64,000 bases of DNA from Geobacillus thermocatenulatus. Lineage in GTDB: Bacteria > Bacillota > Bacilli > Bacillales > Anoxybacillaceae. The first letter of the stretch is position 1; each line of letters opens with the position of its first letter. The stretch is taken from positions 10,001 through 74,000 of the forward strand of contig NZ_NEWK01000001.1 of assembly GCF_002217655.1 (NCBI RefSeq), in the 5' to 3' direction. Under the pieces are notes generated by a model. The model did not search any database. It worked only from the letters and a program-made list of their open reading frames with translations, and was not told the origin of the DNA. Below, piece after piece: positions 21,247 through 35,336 of the stretch. The translations under genes were made by a program, and so were the position numbers.

Positions 21247-21870
21247 CTACCATAATGAATGCCGGTCTGTTGGGAGCGGAGGGGCAGCGAGCCGCTCTTT
21301 TCGGAGGATGAACCGCTCTGCATCGTAAATGCCGTTGGCGATTGTTTTCGCCATATTCATGACAAGGTGAAGGCGTGTATTTTGCAGGACGAAAAACTCC
21401 ATAAATCCGCTGACATTGACAACCCCGGTAATATGGGCGTCGCCGACGGGAAGGAGCTGTTTGTTGACCCCAGCTCCAGGGCGGACCGGTCCTTTGGCAA
21501 TCGTGATGGCGCCGACGCTTTTCAGCCGCCCCAGGCAGGCATCGACCGCGATCATGAACGGATCGTGATGAATGAGTCGAATGGCTTCTACCTTTTCTTC
21601 CAAATTAACGGCATGGATTGGTTCTTCGAGTGTTCCGTACACGTGGAAGCGAGCCAACGGCTTCTCTTTGAGCATTGTGCCGACGAGCGGTCCAAGCGAA
21701 TCGCCGGTCGAGCGGTCTGTGCCGATGCAAACGATAGCGACCGGCTGAACGAGCGGATCGGGGAGCAGTGAGGCGATCCGCCAAGCGATCGACGACACCG
21801 CCCCTTGCTCATTGTAAAACACGCGGTCCTTTTCCTCCTTGGACGAGAAAAATATCGATGGTATGCTCAT
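21247..21870 (-). CDS. yyaC: Sporulation-associated protein YyaC
   Basis: 207 residues. It belongs to the YyaC family, related in fold to the germination protease/hydrogenase-maturation protease group: 'IVCIGTDRSTGDSLGPLVGTML' (about 46-67), 'YGTLEEPIHAVNLEE', 'MIAVDACLGR', 'PGAGVNKQLLPVGDAHITGVVN'. In Bacillus it is a forespore gene. Upstream a GTATA (21935-21931) and TATACT (21912-21907) 18 bases apart could be a promoter, but the sigma factor cannot be told. It is the only minus-strand gene between oriC and 42 kb on this arm. Confidence 0.9.
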   Translation of the reverse strand: MSIPSIFFSSKEEKDRVFYNEQGAVSSIAWRIASLLPDPLVQPVAIVCIGTDRSTGDSLGPLVGTMLKEKPLARFHVYGTLEEPIHAVNLEEKVEAIRLIHHDPFMIAVDACLGRLKSVGAITIAKGPVRPGAGVNKQLLPVGDAHITGVVNVSGFMEFFVLQNTRLHLVMNMAKTIANGIYDAERFILRKERLAAPPLPTDRHSLW

Positions 21871-22054
21871 TCACTTCACTCCTACTTTCGTTTCAAAAGT
21901 ATTAACAGTATACGGAAAATAAAAGAATGATATACATTTCATGTTCGTTTTCTTGCCTTTTCTTCGTGATAATGGGAGATCGGGCTACAAATCAGCGGCC
22001 GGTCTTGTTAAAATAAAAGCGCAGAGCAAGAAAAAGATTGAGGTGTCGCCAACG

Positions 22055-22960
22055 TTGAACACGATGGAAAAAACGATGAGCCGATTGTTTGCATTTTTGA
22101 TAGATGAGAAATTGTGGCTCCAGATCGGAAAAGGGACGCTGAAGATCGTTCTGATCCTACTTATATGCGCCATTGCAGTGAAAGTGTTGAAAATCGCCGT
22201 TCATAACATGTTCAAAGTGCGCGAGAAGGCGCCGATCCGCATTTCTGAACGGCGGGAGGCCACGCTCGTTCGGCTGCTCGACAACGTCATTACGTACGTA
22301 CTATATTTTATTGCGCTCTTGATGATTTTAGATACGTTTGGCGTTCCCGTTAAAGCGCTGCTCGCCGGGGCTGGGGTCGTCGGGCTGGCCGTCGGTTTTG
22401 GCGCACAAAGCTTAGTGAAAGACATCATCACTGGATTTTTCATCATTTTTGAAGACCAGTTCGCGGTCGGCGATTATGTGCGCATCGGCAATTTTGAAGG
22501 GTATGTTGAAACAATTGGGCTTCGGGTGACGAAAATTAAAAGTTGGACCGGGGAAGTGCACATTTTGCCCAACGGCAGCATCACTCAAGTGACGAACTAT
22601 TCACTGCACAACAGCCTCGCTGTCGTCGACGTCAGCATCTCCTATGAAGAAGACATTGAAGAGGCCGAGAAAGCCATCCGCGAGCTTCTTCCGCAGCTGC
22701 CGGCGAAGTATGAAGACATGGTCGCCCCGCCGGAATTGCTTGGCGTGCAAAATTTAGCCAGCTCAGAAGTCGTATTGCGCATCACGTGCGAAACGAAGCC
22801 GATGCGCCATCTGGCGGTCGCTCGGGCGATCCGCAAGGAAGTGAAGTTGCTGTTGGACGAACGGGGAATCGAAATCCCGTATCCGCGGCTTGTGCTGCAT
22901 CGCCGCGACGGACAAGAGCAGCCGGAGGCAAAGCCGCAACGGGAGCAATCGTTGTCATAG
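22055..22960 (+). CDS. MscS-family mechanosensitive channel
   Basis: 301 residues from a TTG that follows GAGGTG at normal distance; an ATG three codons later is an alternative, and the frame is open upstream without a ribosome site. Three hydrophobic segments precede the pore helix 'AGAGVVGLAVGFGAQSLVKDIITGFFI', the hallmark Gly/Ala packing of MscS TM3, and the beta domain 'VGDYVRIGNFEGYVETIGLRVTKI...LPNG'. It should release solutes on hypo-osmotic shock. A likely -10 (TAAAAT) lies near 22010. yyzM follows 12 bases later. Confidence 0.9.
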   Translation: MNTMEKTMSRLFAFLIDEKLWLQIGKGTLKIVLILLICAIAVKVLKIAVHNMFKVREKAPIRISERREATLVRLLDNVITYVLYFIALLMILDTFGVPVKALLAGAGVVGLAVGFGAQSLVKDIITGFFIIFEDQFAVGDYVRIGNFEGYVETIGLRVTKIKSWTGEVHILPNGSITQVTNYSLHNSLAVVDVSISYEEDIEEAEKAIRELLPQLPAKYEDMVAPPELLGVQNLASSEVVLRITCETKPMRHLAVARAIRKEVKLLLDERGIEIPYPRLVLHRRDGQEQPEAKPQREQSLS

Positions 22961-22972
22961 GGAGGTGGATCG

Positions 22973-23170
22973 ATGGAAGAGAAACAGTTCGGCCTATACG
23001 ATATCGTCGAAATGAAAAAGCCGCACCCATGTGGAACGAATCGTTGGAAAGTGATCCGCTTGGGCGCTGACATCCGCATTAAATGCGAAGGGTGCGCCCA
23101 TAGCGTTTTGTTGCCGCGCAAAGAGTTTATCCGCAAAATGAAAAAAGTGCTCATCAAGCATGAAGAATAA
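22973..23170 (+). CDS. yyzM: DUF951 protein YyzM
   Basis: 65 residues of the DUF951 family: 'DIVEMKKPHPCGTNRWKVIRLGADIRIKCEGC'. The paired Cys-bearing segments (C20 and C39/C42) suggest a small metal-binding or nucleic-acid-binding fold. GGGAGG lies just upstream. The position between the MscS gene and ychF matches other Bacillaceae. Function unknown. Confidence 0.92.
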   Translation: MEEKQFGLYDIVEMKKPHPCGTNRWKVIRLGADIRIKCEGCAHSVLLPRKEFIRKMKKVLIKHEE

Positions 23171-23226
23171 GCAAATGAAGCATGGCGGCGGGGTCATGCT
23201 CTTTTGTTGCAAAAGGGGGGGAGAAA

Positions 23227-25248
23227 ATGACGGAAACGACGCATGTGACATCATGTCCGCTCAACTGCTGGGACGTATGCGGGCTGAAGGTGACGGTGAA
23301 CGAGGGGAAAGTCGTACGGGTTGACGGCGACGAACACCATCCCATCACGAAAGGGAACATTTGCGGACGCGGGCGGATGTTGAAAGAGCGGGTAAACGCC
23401 AAAGAACGCCTTCTCTATCCGTTGAAAAAAGTAAACGGGCAGTTTGTTCGCATTTCTTGGGAAGAGGCGCTTGATGACATTGCCGGGAAAATGCGGAAGT
23501 TGAAAGAACAATTTGGGCCGACAGCGGTGCTTCACAGCCATGATTACGCCAACAACGGGCTGCTGAAAAACCTGGACCGCCGTTTTTTTCATTGTTATGG
23601 TGGGGCAACAGAGCTTATCGGCAGCCTTTGCTGGGGTGCGGGCATTGAGGCGCAGACATGGGATTTTGGCAACGCCTACAGCCATGCGCCAGAAGATATC
23701 GACAACAGCCGCCACATCGTCATTTGGGGGCGAAACGTCGCCCGCACGAACATGCATTTATTCGAGCGGTTGCTTGCCGCGAAAAAACGCGGGGCGACCA
23801 TTGTGGTCATCGATCCGCTGTTTGGCCCGACGGCGCGCATCGCCGATCATTACGTATGCATCAAGCCGGGAATGGACGCTTTTTTGGCGATGGGCATTAT
23901 GAAAGAACTGCTTCGACTCGGGTTGGAGGACCGGGCCTTTATCAAGCAACACACAATGGGGTTTGATGATGTCAAACAACTATTGCAGACAATGTCATTG
24001 AGGGAGATTGAGCGGCATACCGGTGTTAGCTGCGATCAAATGACGGAGCTGGCCCGGTTTTACGGGGACCGGCCGACCGCAACGTATCTTGGACTTGGCA
24101 TGCAACGCTATGCGAACGGCGGCAATACAATCCGATGGATCGATGCCCTTGTCGCTGCCAGTGGCAACGTTGGCATTCCGGGTGGAGGGGCGAATTTTGG
24201 CAACTTGCAGGTGGGCGAGTGTTTTGATAAAGCCGCATTGACGCTCCCAGAGCGGAAAACGGCATCGCGCACATGGACGATGATGAAGCAGGGAGAAGAG
24301 ATATTGCGGGCGAATGATCCACCGATCGGCATGGTGATCGTCACGTGCGGCAATCCGCTCGCTCAAGCGCCGAACACGAACTTGATGAAAAAAGCGTTCG
24401 CTTCCGTTGAAACGGTGGTTGTGTTTGAGCAGTTCATGACCGATACGGCTGCAATGGCTGATTATGTTTTGCCAGTAGCGGCTTCGTTTGAAGAGGAAGA
24501 CGTCTATTGTTCATCGATGTACCATGCGTATTTGAACTACGGGCCGAAGCTTGTCGACCCGCCGGGTGAGGCGAAGCCGGATTTGTGGATTTGGACGGAG
24601 CTGGCAAAAAGGCTCGGGTTTGGGGAGGATTTTGCCTATACGCGTGAGCAGTTTCTTGCGATGGCGCTCCGGCCGTTGGAGCATCACGGCATTACGCTGA
24701 AGCGATTGAAAACAGAACACCGCGTCCTTTTGCCTGTCGAACCGGTGCCATGGCGCGACCGCCGGTTTCAAACGCCAAGCGGAAAATACGAATTTACGTC
24801 AACCATCGCCAAGCAAAAAGGGATGGACGGCCGGTTGCAAATCATGTATCCGGCCGAATCGGAGGAGTCCAATCCGGCACGAGCCGCCAAATATCCGTAT
24901 CGGCTGTTGACGATCCATCCACTCCGTTCGAATCATTCGCAACATTATCCGCTCATCCCAGCGCTTCAGACAGTTCGCATTGAGGTAGCGGCTGATGTTG
25001 CTGCGGCAAAAGGTCTTGCCGATGGCGATCGGGCGCTTGTTTACAACGACCGTGGATCGCTCGTGGGAACGGTCAAGGTGCTTGATGGCGCCTACCCAGG
25101 CACGATCAACATTGACGAAGGACAATGGGGAGTGTTCGGCGGGCCGGTCAACGTCCTCACGTCCGATTTGGAGTCGGATAACGGCTGCGGCAGCACGCTG
25201 TATGACTGTTTGGTCAATATTGAAAAAGTCACGTCGGAAGCAAAGTAA
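23227..25248 (+). CDS. yyaE: Molybdopterin-dependent oxidoreductase
   Basis: 673 residues. An N-terminal [4Fe-4S] site 'CPLNCWDVC...GNICGRG' is followed by molybdopterin oxidoreductase domains ('SHDYANNGLLKNLDRRFFHCYGG', 'VIWGRNVARTNMHLFERL', 'GNPLAQAPNTNLMKKA') and the C-terminal dinucleotide-binding domain ('LTIHPLRSNHSQHYPL'). It is the B. subtilis YyaE type; the substrate is unknown. The ATG at 23227 follows a run of G's (GGGGGGGAG) at 4-5 bases; an earlier in-frame ATG (23182) lacks a site. It would require a molybdenum cofactor, whose synthesis genes are not in this window. Confidence 0.92.
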   Translation: MTETTHVTSCPLNCWDVCGLKVTVNEGKVVRVDGDEHHPITKGNICGRGRMLKERVNAKERLLYPLKKVNGQFVRISWEEALDDIAGKMRKLKEQFGPTAVLHSHDYANNGLLKNLDRRFFHCYGGATELIGSLCWGAGIEAQTWDFGNAYSHAPEDIDNSRHIVIWGRNVARTNMHLFERLLAAKKRGATIVVIDPLFGPTARIADHYVCIKPGMDAFLAMGIMKELLRLGLEDRAFIKQHTMGFDDVKQLLQTMSLREIERHTGVSCDQMTELARFYGDRPTATYLGLGMQRYANGGNTIRWIDALVAASGNVGIPGGGANFGNLQVGECFDKAALTLPERKTASRTWTMMKQGEEILRANDPPIGMVIVTCGNPLAQAPNTNLMKKAFASVETVVVFEQFMTDTAAMADYVLPVAASFEEEDVYCSSMYHAYLNYGPKLVDPPGEAKPDLWIWTELAKRLGFGEDFAYTREQFLAMALRPLEHHGITLKRLKTEHRVLLPVEPVPWRDRRFQTPSGKYEFTSTIAKQKGMDGRLQIMYPAESEESNPARAAKYPYRLLTIHPLRSNHSQHYPLIPALQTVRIEVAADVAAAKGLADGDRALVYNDRGSLVGTVKVLDGAYPGTINIDEGQWGVFGGPVNVLTSDLESDNGCGSTLYDCLVNIEKVTSEAK

Positions 25249-25354
25249 GCGGTTCACAGTTGCTTCGGATCAGTAGAAAAAAAGATATTGTCGACGACAA
25301 AATGTGGTTTGAGGCTGTTGATCCGAAAAGATGATTTTGTCATCCAAGTGTTGG

Positions 25355-25382
25355 GAAAAGGGCGCAAACTTCCGCCTTTTTT
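25355..25382 (+). terminator. Terminator after the molybdopterin oxidoreductase gene
   Basis: AAAAGGGCG pairs with CGCCTTTTTT (one G-U), with an 8-base loop, upstream of the ychF promoter. Confidence 0.6.
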
Positions 25383-25422
25383 GAAGCGATGGGAGAGGAA
25401 ACATTCCCCGCTTGCGGCGCGC

Positions 25423-25451
25423 TTGTCATTTTCTGCGCCAGCCCATATAAT
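25423..25451 (+). promoter_or_regulatory. SigA-type promoter of ychF
   Basis: TTGTCA (25423-25428), 17-base spacer, perfect TATAAT (25446-25451), 37 bases upstream of the start codon. Confidence 0.8.
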
Positions 25452-25487
25452 GAGGAAAGATGTGAACGGGAAAGAGGAGTGGAACGA

Positions 25488-26588
25488 ATGGGATTGACAG
25501 CAGGAATCGTCGGATTGCCGAACGTCGGCAAATCGACGCTGTTTAACGCCATTACAAAAGCAGGTGCTGAGTCAGCCAACTATCCGTTTTGCACCATTGA
25601 GCCGAACGTCGGTGTCGTCGAAGTGCCCGATGAGCGGCTCGATGTATTGACGGAAATGTTTCGGCCGAAGCGGACGGTGCCGACTGTTTTTGAATTTACC
25701 GATATCGCGGGCATCGTCAAAGGGGCGAGCAAAGGAGAGGGGCTTGGCAACAAGTTTTTGTCTCACATCCGCCAAGTCGATGCAATTTGCCAAGTCGTCC
25801 GCTGCTTCAGTGATGAAAACATCACCCACGTGGCGGGCAAAGTCGACCCGCTCGCCGATATCGAAACGATCAATTTGGAGCTCGTGTTGGCTGATTTAGA
25901 AACGATTGACAAACGAATCGAGCGGGTCGGCAAAATCGCCAAGCAAAAGGATCAAGAGGCGGCGTTTGAATACGACATTTTGCGGCGGTTGAAGGAGACG
26001 CTCGAAGCCGGCAAGCCGGCGCGCACACTCGAGTTCACTGATGAAGAGATGAAAGTCGTCAAGCAGCTGCATTTGTTGACGATAAAGCCGATGCTTTACG
26101 TCGCCAATGTCGGCGAGGAAGATGTCGCCGACCCTAGCAGCAATCCGTTTGTCAAGGACGTGCGCGAGTTTGCGAAGCGCGACAACGCTGAAGTCATTGT
26201 TGTCTGCGCTAAAATCGAAGAGGAAATCGCTGAGTTCAGCGATGAGGAAAAACGGCAATTTTTACAGGAGCTCGGCATCGAGCAGTCCGGCCTTGACCAG
26301 CTCATCCGCGCTGCTTACAGCTTGCTCGGATTGGCGACGTTTTTCACCGCCGGCGAGCAGGAGGTGCGGGCGTGGACGTTCCGCAAAGGGATGAAAGCGC
26401 CGCAATGCGCCGGCATCATTCATTCCGACTTTGAGCGAGGGTTTATTCGCGCGGAAACGGTGTCGTACGATGACCTTGTCGCGGCTGGATCGATGGCGGC
26501 GGCGCGCGAAGCCGGAAAAGTGCGCTTGGAGGGAAAAGACTACGAAGTGCAAGACGGCGACATTATGCATTTCCGGTTCAACGTGTAA
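25488..26588 (+). CDS. ychF: Ribosome-associated ATPase YchF
   Basis: 366 residues, the usual length. It is an Obg-family P-loop protein that prefers ATP. Walker A is 'GLPNVGKSTLF' (8-18); 'DIAGIVKGASKGEGLGNKFL' follows; the variant fourth motif is 'NVGEED'; a coiled-coil insert and the C-terminal TGS domain ('FFTAGEQEVRAWTFRKGMKAPQCAGIIHSDFERGFI') complete it. The ATG at 25488 has AAAGAGGAG upstream and lies at the right distance from the promoter; the longer open frame would start upstream of the -35. Confidence 0.98.
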   Translation: MGLTAGIVGLPNVGKSTLFNAITKAGAESANYPFCTIEPNVGVVEVPDERLDVLTEMFRPKRTVPTVFEFTDIAGIVKGASKGEGLGNKFLSHIRQVDAICQVVRCFSDENITHVAGKVDPLADIETINLELVLADLETIDKRIERVGKIAKQKDQEAAFEYDILRRLKETLEAGKPARTLEFTDEEMKVVKQLHLLTIKPMLYVANVGEEDVADPSSNPFVKDVREFAKRDNAEVIVVCAKIEEEIAEFSDEEKRQFLQELGIEQSGLDQLIRAAYSLLGLATFFTAGEQEVRAWTFRKGMKAPQCAGIIHSDFERGFIRAETVSYDDLVAAGSMAAAREAGKVRLEGKDYEVQDGDIMHFRFNV

Positions 26589-26696
26589 CCATTGGTTCGA
26601 GGGCAGGGCGGATGCAGCAGGCACGACGCGGAAGCCGTTTTTGGCTTGACCATACCGATGGAAGATGTTTGCGCCGACGGAATGCGGCAAACTGCC

Positions 26697-26725
26697 TTGC
26701 TTATCGTTGTCGGTCGTGGTATAAT
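26697..26725 (+). promoter_or_regulatory. SigA-type promoter of rpsF-ssb-rpsR
   Basis: TTGCTT (26697-26702), 17-base spacer, TATAAT (26720-26725). Confidence 0.75.
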
Positions 26726-26750
26726 CAACAAATGTGAGTAATGATGATTG

Positions 26751-26793
26751 CTCCTTGCTCTTCCAATGGAAGGGCCGCTTAGACCAAAAGGAG
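26751..26793 (+). promoter_or_regulatory. Candidate S6:S18 autoregulatory mRNA leader
   Basis: CTCCTT (26751-26756) can pair with AAGGAG (26788-26793), the rpsF Shine-Dalgarno. The enclosed stem is CTTCC-AAT-GGAAG, followed by an unpaired GGCCGC. The known S6:S18 leader motif presents a conserved CCG near such a stem and mediates feedback by the two proteins. The pairing is visible; the regulatory role is inferred. Confidence 0.5.
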
Positions 26794-26802
26794 GTGACGA
26801 GC

Positions 26803-27090
26803 GTGAGAAAGTACGAAATCATGTATATCATCCGCCCGAACATGGACGATGAAGCGAGACAAGCTCTCGTGGAACGGTTCAACAACGTGTTGAAAGAAAA
26901 CGGCGCGGAGATTACGAACGTGACGGATTGGGGCAAGCGCCGCTTAGCCTATGAAATTCAAAAATACCGCGACGGCTATTACATGATCGTCAATGTCGTA
27001 TCGGAGCCGAAAGCGGTGCAAGAATTCGACCGCTTAGCGCGCATCAGCGAAGACATCATCCGTCATATCGTCGTCAAAGAAGAAGAATAA
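26803..27090 (+). CDS. rpsF: 30S ribosomal protein S6
   Basis: 95 residues from GTG 26803, eight bases after AAGGAGGTG. The sequence '[20 protein letters not shown]' and '[23 protein letters not shown]' is typical of S6, which sits next to S18 on the platform of the small subunit. It is the first gene of rpsF-ssb-rpsR. The frame is open further upstream through the leader, which is not coding. Confidence 0.99.
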   Translation: MRKYEIMYIIRPNMDDEARQALVERFNNVLKENGAEITNVTDWGKRRLAYEIQKYRDGYYMIVNVVSEPKAVQEFDRLARISEDIIRHIVVKEEE

Positions 27091-27120
27091 TCTTTTCGAC
27101 ATGATGAAGAGGTGGTTCTG

Positions 27121-27615
27121 ATGATTAACCGCGTCATTTTGGTCGGCAGGTTAACGAGAGATCCGGAGCTGCGTTATACTCCAAGCGGAGTGGCTGTTGC
27201 CACGTTTACGCTCGCGGTCAACCGTCCGTTTACAAATCAGCAGGGCGAGCGGGAAACGGATTTTATTCAATGTGTCGTTTGGCGCCGCCAGGCGGAAAAC
27301 GTCGCCAACTTTTTGAAAAAGGGGAGCTTGGCTGGTGTCGATGGCCGACTGCAAACCCGCAGCTATGAAAATCAAGAAGGTCGGCGCGTGTACGTAACGG
27401 AAGTGGTGGCTGATAGCGTCCAATTTCTTGAGCCGAAAGGAACGAGCGAGCAGCGAGGGGCGACAGCAGGCGGCTACTATGGGGATCCATTCCCATTCGG
27501 GCAAGATCAGAACCACCAATATCCGAACGAAAAAGGGTTTGGCCGCATCGATGACGATCCTTTCGCCAATGACGGCCAGCCGATCGATATTTCTGATGAT
27601 GATTTGCCGTTTTAA
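27121..27615 (+). CDS. ssb: Single-stranded DNA-binding protein
   Basis: 164 residues from the ATG at 27121, with GAGGTGG 5 bases upstream. The OB fold '[35 protein letters not shown]' is followed by a flexible Gly/Gln/Asn-rich linker (about 110-155) and the acidic tip 'DISDDDLPF' through which SSB recruits RecO, PriA, RecQ and other partners. Co-transcribed with the S6 and S18 genes, coupling replication and ribosome supply. Confidence 0.98.
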   Translation: MINRVILVGRLTRDPELRYTPSGVAVATFTLAVNRPFTNQQGERETDFIQCVVWRRQAENVANFLKKGSLAGVDGRLQTRSYENQEGRRVYVTEVVADSVQFLEPKGTSEQRGATAGGYYGDPFPFGQDQNHQYPNEKGFGRIDDDPFANDGQPIDISDDDLPF

Positions 27616-27712
27616 TAAACCAATCGCTTGAAGCCCCTGTCTCTAAACAACGCGCAGGCAGCGGGCCATTCCACCGATGAGGAAACGATGGCAACGGAAA
27701 GGAGGAAACAGC

Positions 27713-27949
27713 ATGGCAGGACGGAAAGGCGGCCGCGGCAAACGCCGCAAAGTATGTTACTTCACGGCGAACAACATTACGCATATCGACTACAAAGATG
27801 TCGATTTGCTGAAAAAGTTCATTTCTGAACGCGGCAAAATTTTGCCGCGCCGTGTAACGGGAACGAGCGCGAAATATCAGCGCAAATTGACGGTCGCGAT
27901 CAAACGCGCGCGCCAAATGGCGCTTCTGCCGTACGTTGCGGATGAGTGA
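27713..27949 (+). CDS. rpsR: 30S ribosomal protein S18
   Basis: 78 residues from the ATG at 27713 with AAAGGAGG upstream. '[41 protein letters not shown]' and '[29 protein letters not shown]' are classic S18. It forms a heterodimer with S6. The in-frame extension to 27677 is not needed. Confidence 0.99.
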   Translation: MAGRKGGRGKRRKVCYFTANNITHIDYKDVDLLKKFISERGKILPRRVTGTSAKYQRKLTVAIKRARQMALLPYVADE

Positions 27950-27957
27950 GACGAAAG

Positions 27958-27992
27958 CAAGCAGTAAGGGGGGATCCTTACTGCTTTTTTTA
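27958..27992 (+). terminator. Terminator of rpsF-ssb-rpsR
   Basis: GCAGTAAGG (27961-27969) and CCTTACTGC (27976-27984), 6-base loop, seven T's. It also argues that the next gene starts well downstream of it. Confidence 0.92.
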
Positions 27993-28085
27993 TCTCCTCT
28001 GACTGAGCGGACACCCACTCCCAAGCAGAGTGAAAGTGGGGAAGGAGGTCAAATCACCAAAAAAACAAAGAAAGGGGAACATCCA

Positions 28086-29012
28086 TTGCGAAAAACGCAC
28101 GCCCTCACTGAAGCGGCGATTGAGCTCGCGCTGTTTGCTGTTTTGTTTTTGCTTGCGCTGTACGCGCCGGTCATTGGGATTGTCGCCGCTTTGTTTTTAG
28201 CGCTTCCGTTTATGGTGTTTACGATGCGCCATGGGTGGATTTCGGCTATGTTGCTGCTGGCAGCGGCCCTTGTCATCTCCGGTTTGATCGGCTCGCTTTT
28301 GTCGCTGCCGATGGCGCTTATGTTCGGCACCGTCGGTATGGCAGTTGGCGCGATGCTTTCGAAACAGAAAAACCGTTATCTTGTTCTTCTTGTCGGCGCG
28401 CTTGTCTTTTTGGCGAATATCGTGCTTGATTACATCATTTCGATTCAATTTTTGCACGTCGATATGATCCAAGATACGCTTGCGCTCGTGCGAGAATCGT
28501 TTGACACGGCAATGAATCTAATGAAGGGAATGGGACAAGCGCCGCCTTTGGAGATGCAAAGGCAGTTCGAACAAGGGCTGAAGCTGATCGGCTATATGGT
28601 TCCGACGCTGTTTGTCATCGCTTCGTTTGCGCTGGCGTACGCGACGATCATCGTCTCGCTGCCGGTGATGAAGAGGCTGAAGCTGCCGGTCGGTTCATGG
28701 CCGCCGTTTCGTGAGTTGACATGGCCGAAAACGGTATTGTGGTTGTATGTCTTCGTGCTCCTTCTCTCCTTGTTCCCGTTCAAAGAAGGATCGTTTGCCT
28801 ATATCGCCGTGTTGAACGTATCGTATGTGTTGCAGCTGGCGATGATCGTGCAAGGATTTTCGTTTCTTTACTACGCCGCTTACAAAAAAGGGGTTGGCAA
28901 AGGTGTGGTGGCGGCAGGGACGGTCGTTTGCTTATTCCTGCCTTTTCTACTTTATCTTGTGGCGATATTCGGTATAATTGATTTAGGATTTGATTTGCGC
29001 CGCCGCATATGA
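28086..29012 (+). CDS. yybS: DUF2232 membrane protein YybS
   Basis: 308 residues from TTG 28086, preceded by AAAGGGG; this matches the B. subtilis YybS length. Upstream codons of the open frame lie in the rpsR terminator. About eight hydrophobic segments are seen, with a cytoplasmic helix 'MGQAPPLEMQRQFEQGLKLIG'. It belongs to DUF2232, a family with a substrate-component-like fold; the function is unknown. It is always next to gdpP and rplI, as here. Confidence 0.9.
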   Translation: MRKTHALTEAAIELALFAVLFLLALYAPVIGIVAALFLALPFMVFTMRHGWISAMLLLAAALVISGLIGSLLSLPMALMFGTVGMAVGAMLSKQKNRYLVLLVGALVFLANIVLDYIISIQFLHVDMIQDTLALVRESFDTAMNLMKGMGQAPPLEMQRQFEQGLKLIGYMVPTLFVIASFALAYATIIVSLPVMKRLKLPVGSWPPFRELTWPKTVLWLYVFVLLLSLFPFKEGSFAYIAVLNVSYVLQLAMIVQGFSFLYYAAYKKGVGKGVVAAGTVVCLFLPFLLYLVAIFGIIDLGFDLRRRI

Positions 29013-29058
29013 TAATTGGATAAGGTGAGTCATTTCTTCAGTGTAGGAGCTGACTTGA

Positions 29059-31481
<2,423 letters not shown>

Positions 31482-31490
31482 CGGTAGCGA

Positions 31491-31522
31491 CGATGCCCCC
31501 GCCCGCTATGGCGGGGGCATTA
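31491..31522 (+). terminator. Hairpin after rplI
   Basis: ATGCCCCCGCC (31493-31503) and GGCGGGGGCAT (31510-31520) form an 11-bp stem with a 6-base loop. The T tract is poor (TATCG), so termination may be partial, allowing read-through to dnaB. Confidence 0.6.
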
Positions 31523-31559
31523 TCGACGGAAATGAAACGGGGGAAAAGGCGGTGAGACG

Positions 31560-34428
<2,869 letters not shown>

Positions 34429-34478
34429 GCGGCAACAGTGGACGGTGGCAGGCAGCGTATAAACAATGCAAACGACAG

Positions 34479-34510
34479 GCATAGATGCGCGCGCGTCTAT
34501 GCTTTTTTCT
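34479..34510 (+). terminator. Terminator of purA
   Basis: GCATAGA (34479-34485) and TCTATGC (34496-34502), with an alternating GC loop, followed by six T's. Confidence 0.88.
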
Positions 34511-34616
34511 TTGATCGGCTCCTCAAAATGGCAATCGGCAAAGGATGATTTCATGTTCATAACATGGTAAATTAGTAATGATAGGATTCCATCGCAAATG
34601 GAAGGATGTGAGCGAG

Positions 34617-35324
34617 ATGGAAAAACGCATTTTAGTCGTTGATGATGAAAAACCGATTGCTGATATTTTGCAATTTAATTTGCAAAAAGAAGGATATGAA
34701 GTCATTTGCGCCTACGACGGCGAAGAAGCGCTGCAAAAAGTCGAAGAAACGATGCCGGACTTGATTTTATTGGATATTATGCTGCCGCTGAAAGACGGCA
34801 TGGAAGTATGCCGTGAAGTGCGGAAAAAGTATGATATGCCGATCATTATGCTGACAGCGAAAGATTCCGAGATTGATAAAGTGCTTGGGTTGGAGCTTGG
34901 TGCGGACGATTATGTGACAAAGCCGTTCAGCACGCGCGAGCTCCTGGCGCGGGTGAAGGCAAACTTGCGCCGCCATGCGCAAACGGCCAACCAAGAAGAA
35001 GGAGAAAACGAAACAAATGAAATTGTCATTGGCCCGCTCGTCATCCGTCCGGACGCATATGCCGTGCAAAAGCGGGGGGAAACGATTGAACTGACCCACC
35101 GCGAATTTGAACTGCTTCATTACTTGGCAAAGCATATCGGCCAAGTGATGACGCGCGAGCATTTGCTGCAAACCGTCTGGGGCTACGATTACTATGGCGA
35201 TGTGCGCACCGTGGACGTGACAGTAAGACGTCTGCGTGAAAAAATTGAGGACAACCCTTCCCACCCGAATTGGATCGTCACAAGACGGGGCGTCGGCTAT
35301 TACTTGCGCAATCCCGAACAGGAG
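34617..35324 (+). CDS. walR: Essential response regulator WalR (YycF)
   Basis: About 236 residues from the ATG at 34617. It has a receiver domain with Asp53 as phosphoacceptor ('[16 protein letters not shown]') and Lys in 'DDYVTKPF', and an OmpR-type winged helix ('[44 protein letters not shown]'). It controls cell-wall hydrolases. The stop codon may extend to 35330 in the frame ending 'NPEQES'. It is the first gene of walRKHIJ. An in-frame GTG (34608) is an alternative start. Confidence 0.96.
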
Positions 35325-35336
35325 TCATGAGCCAGC

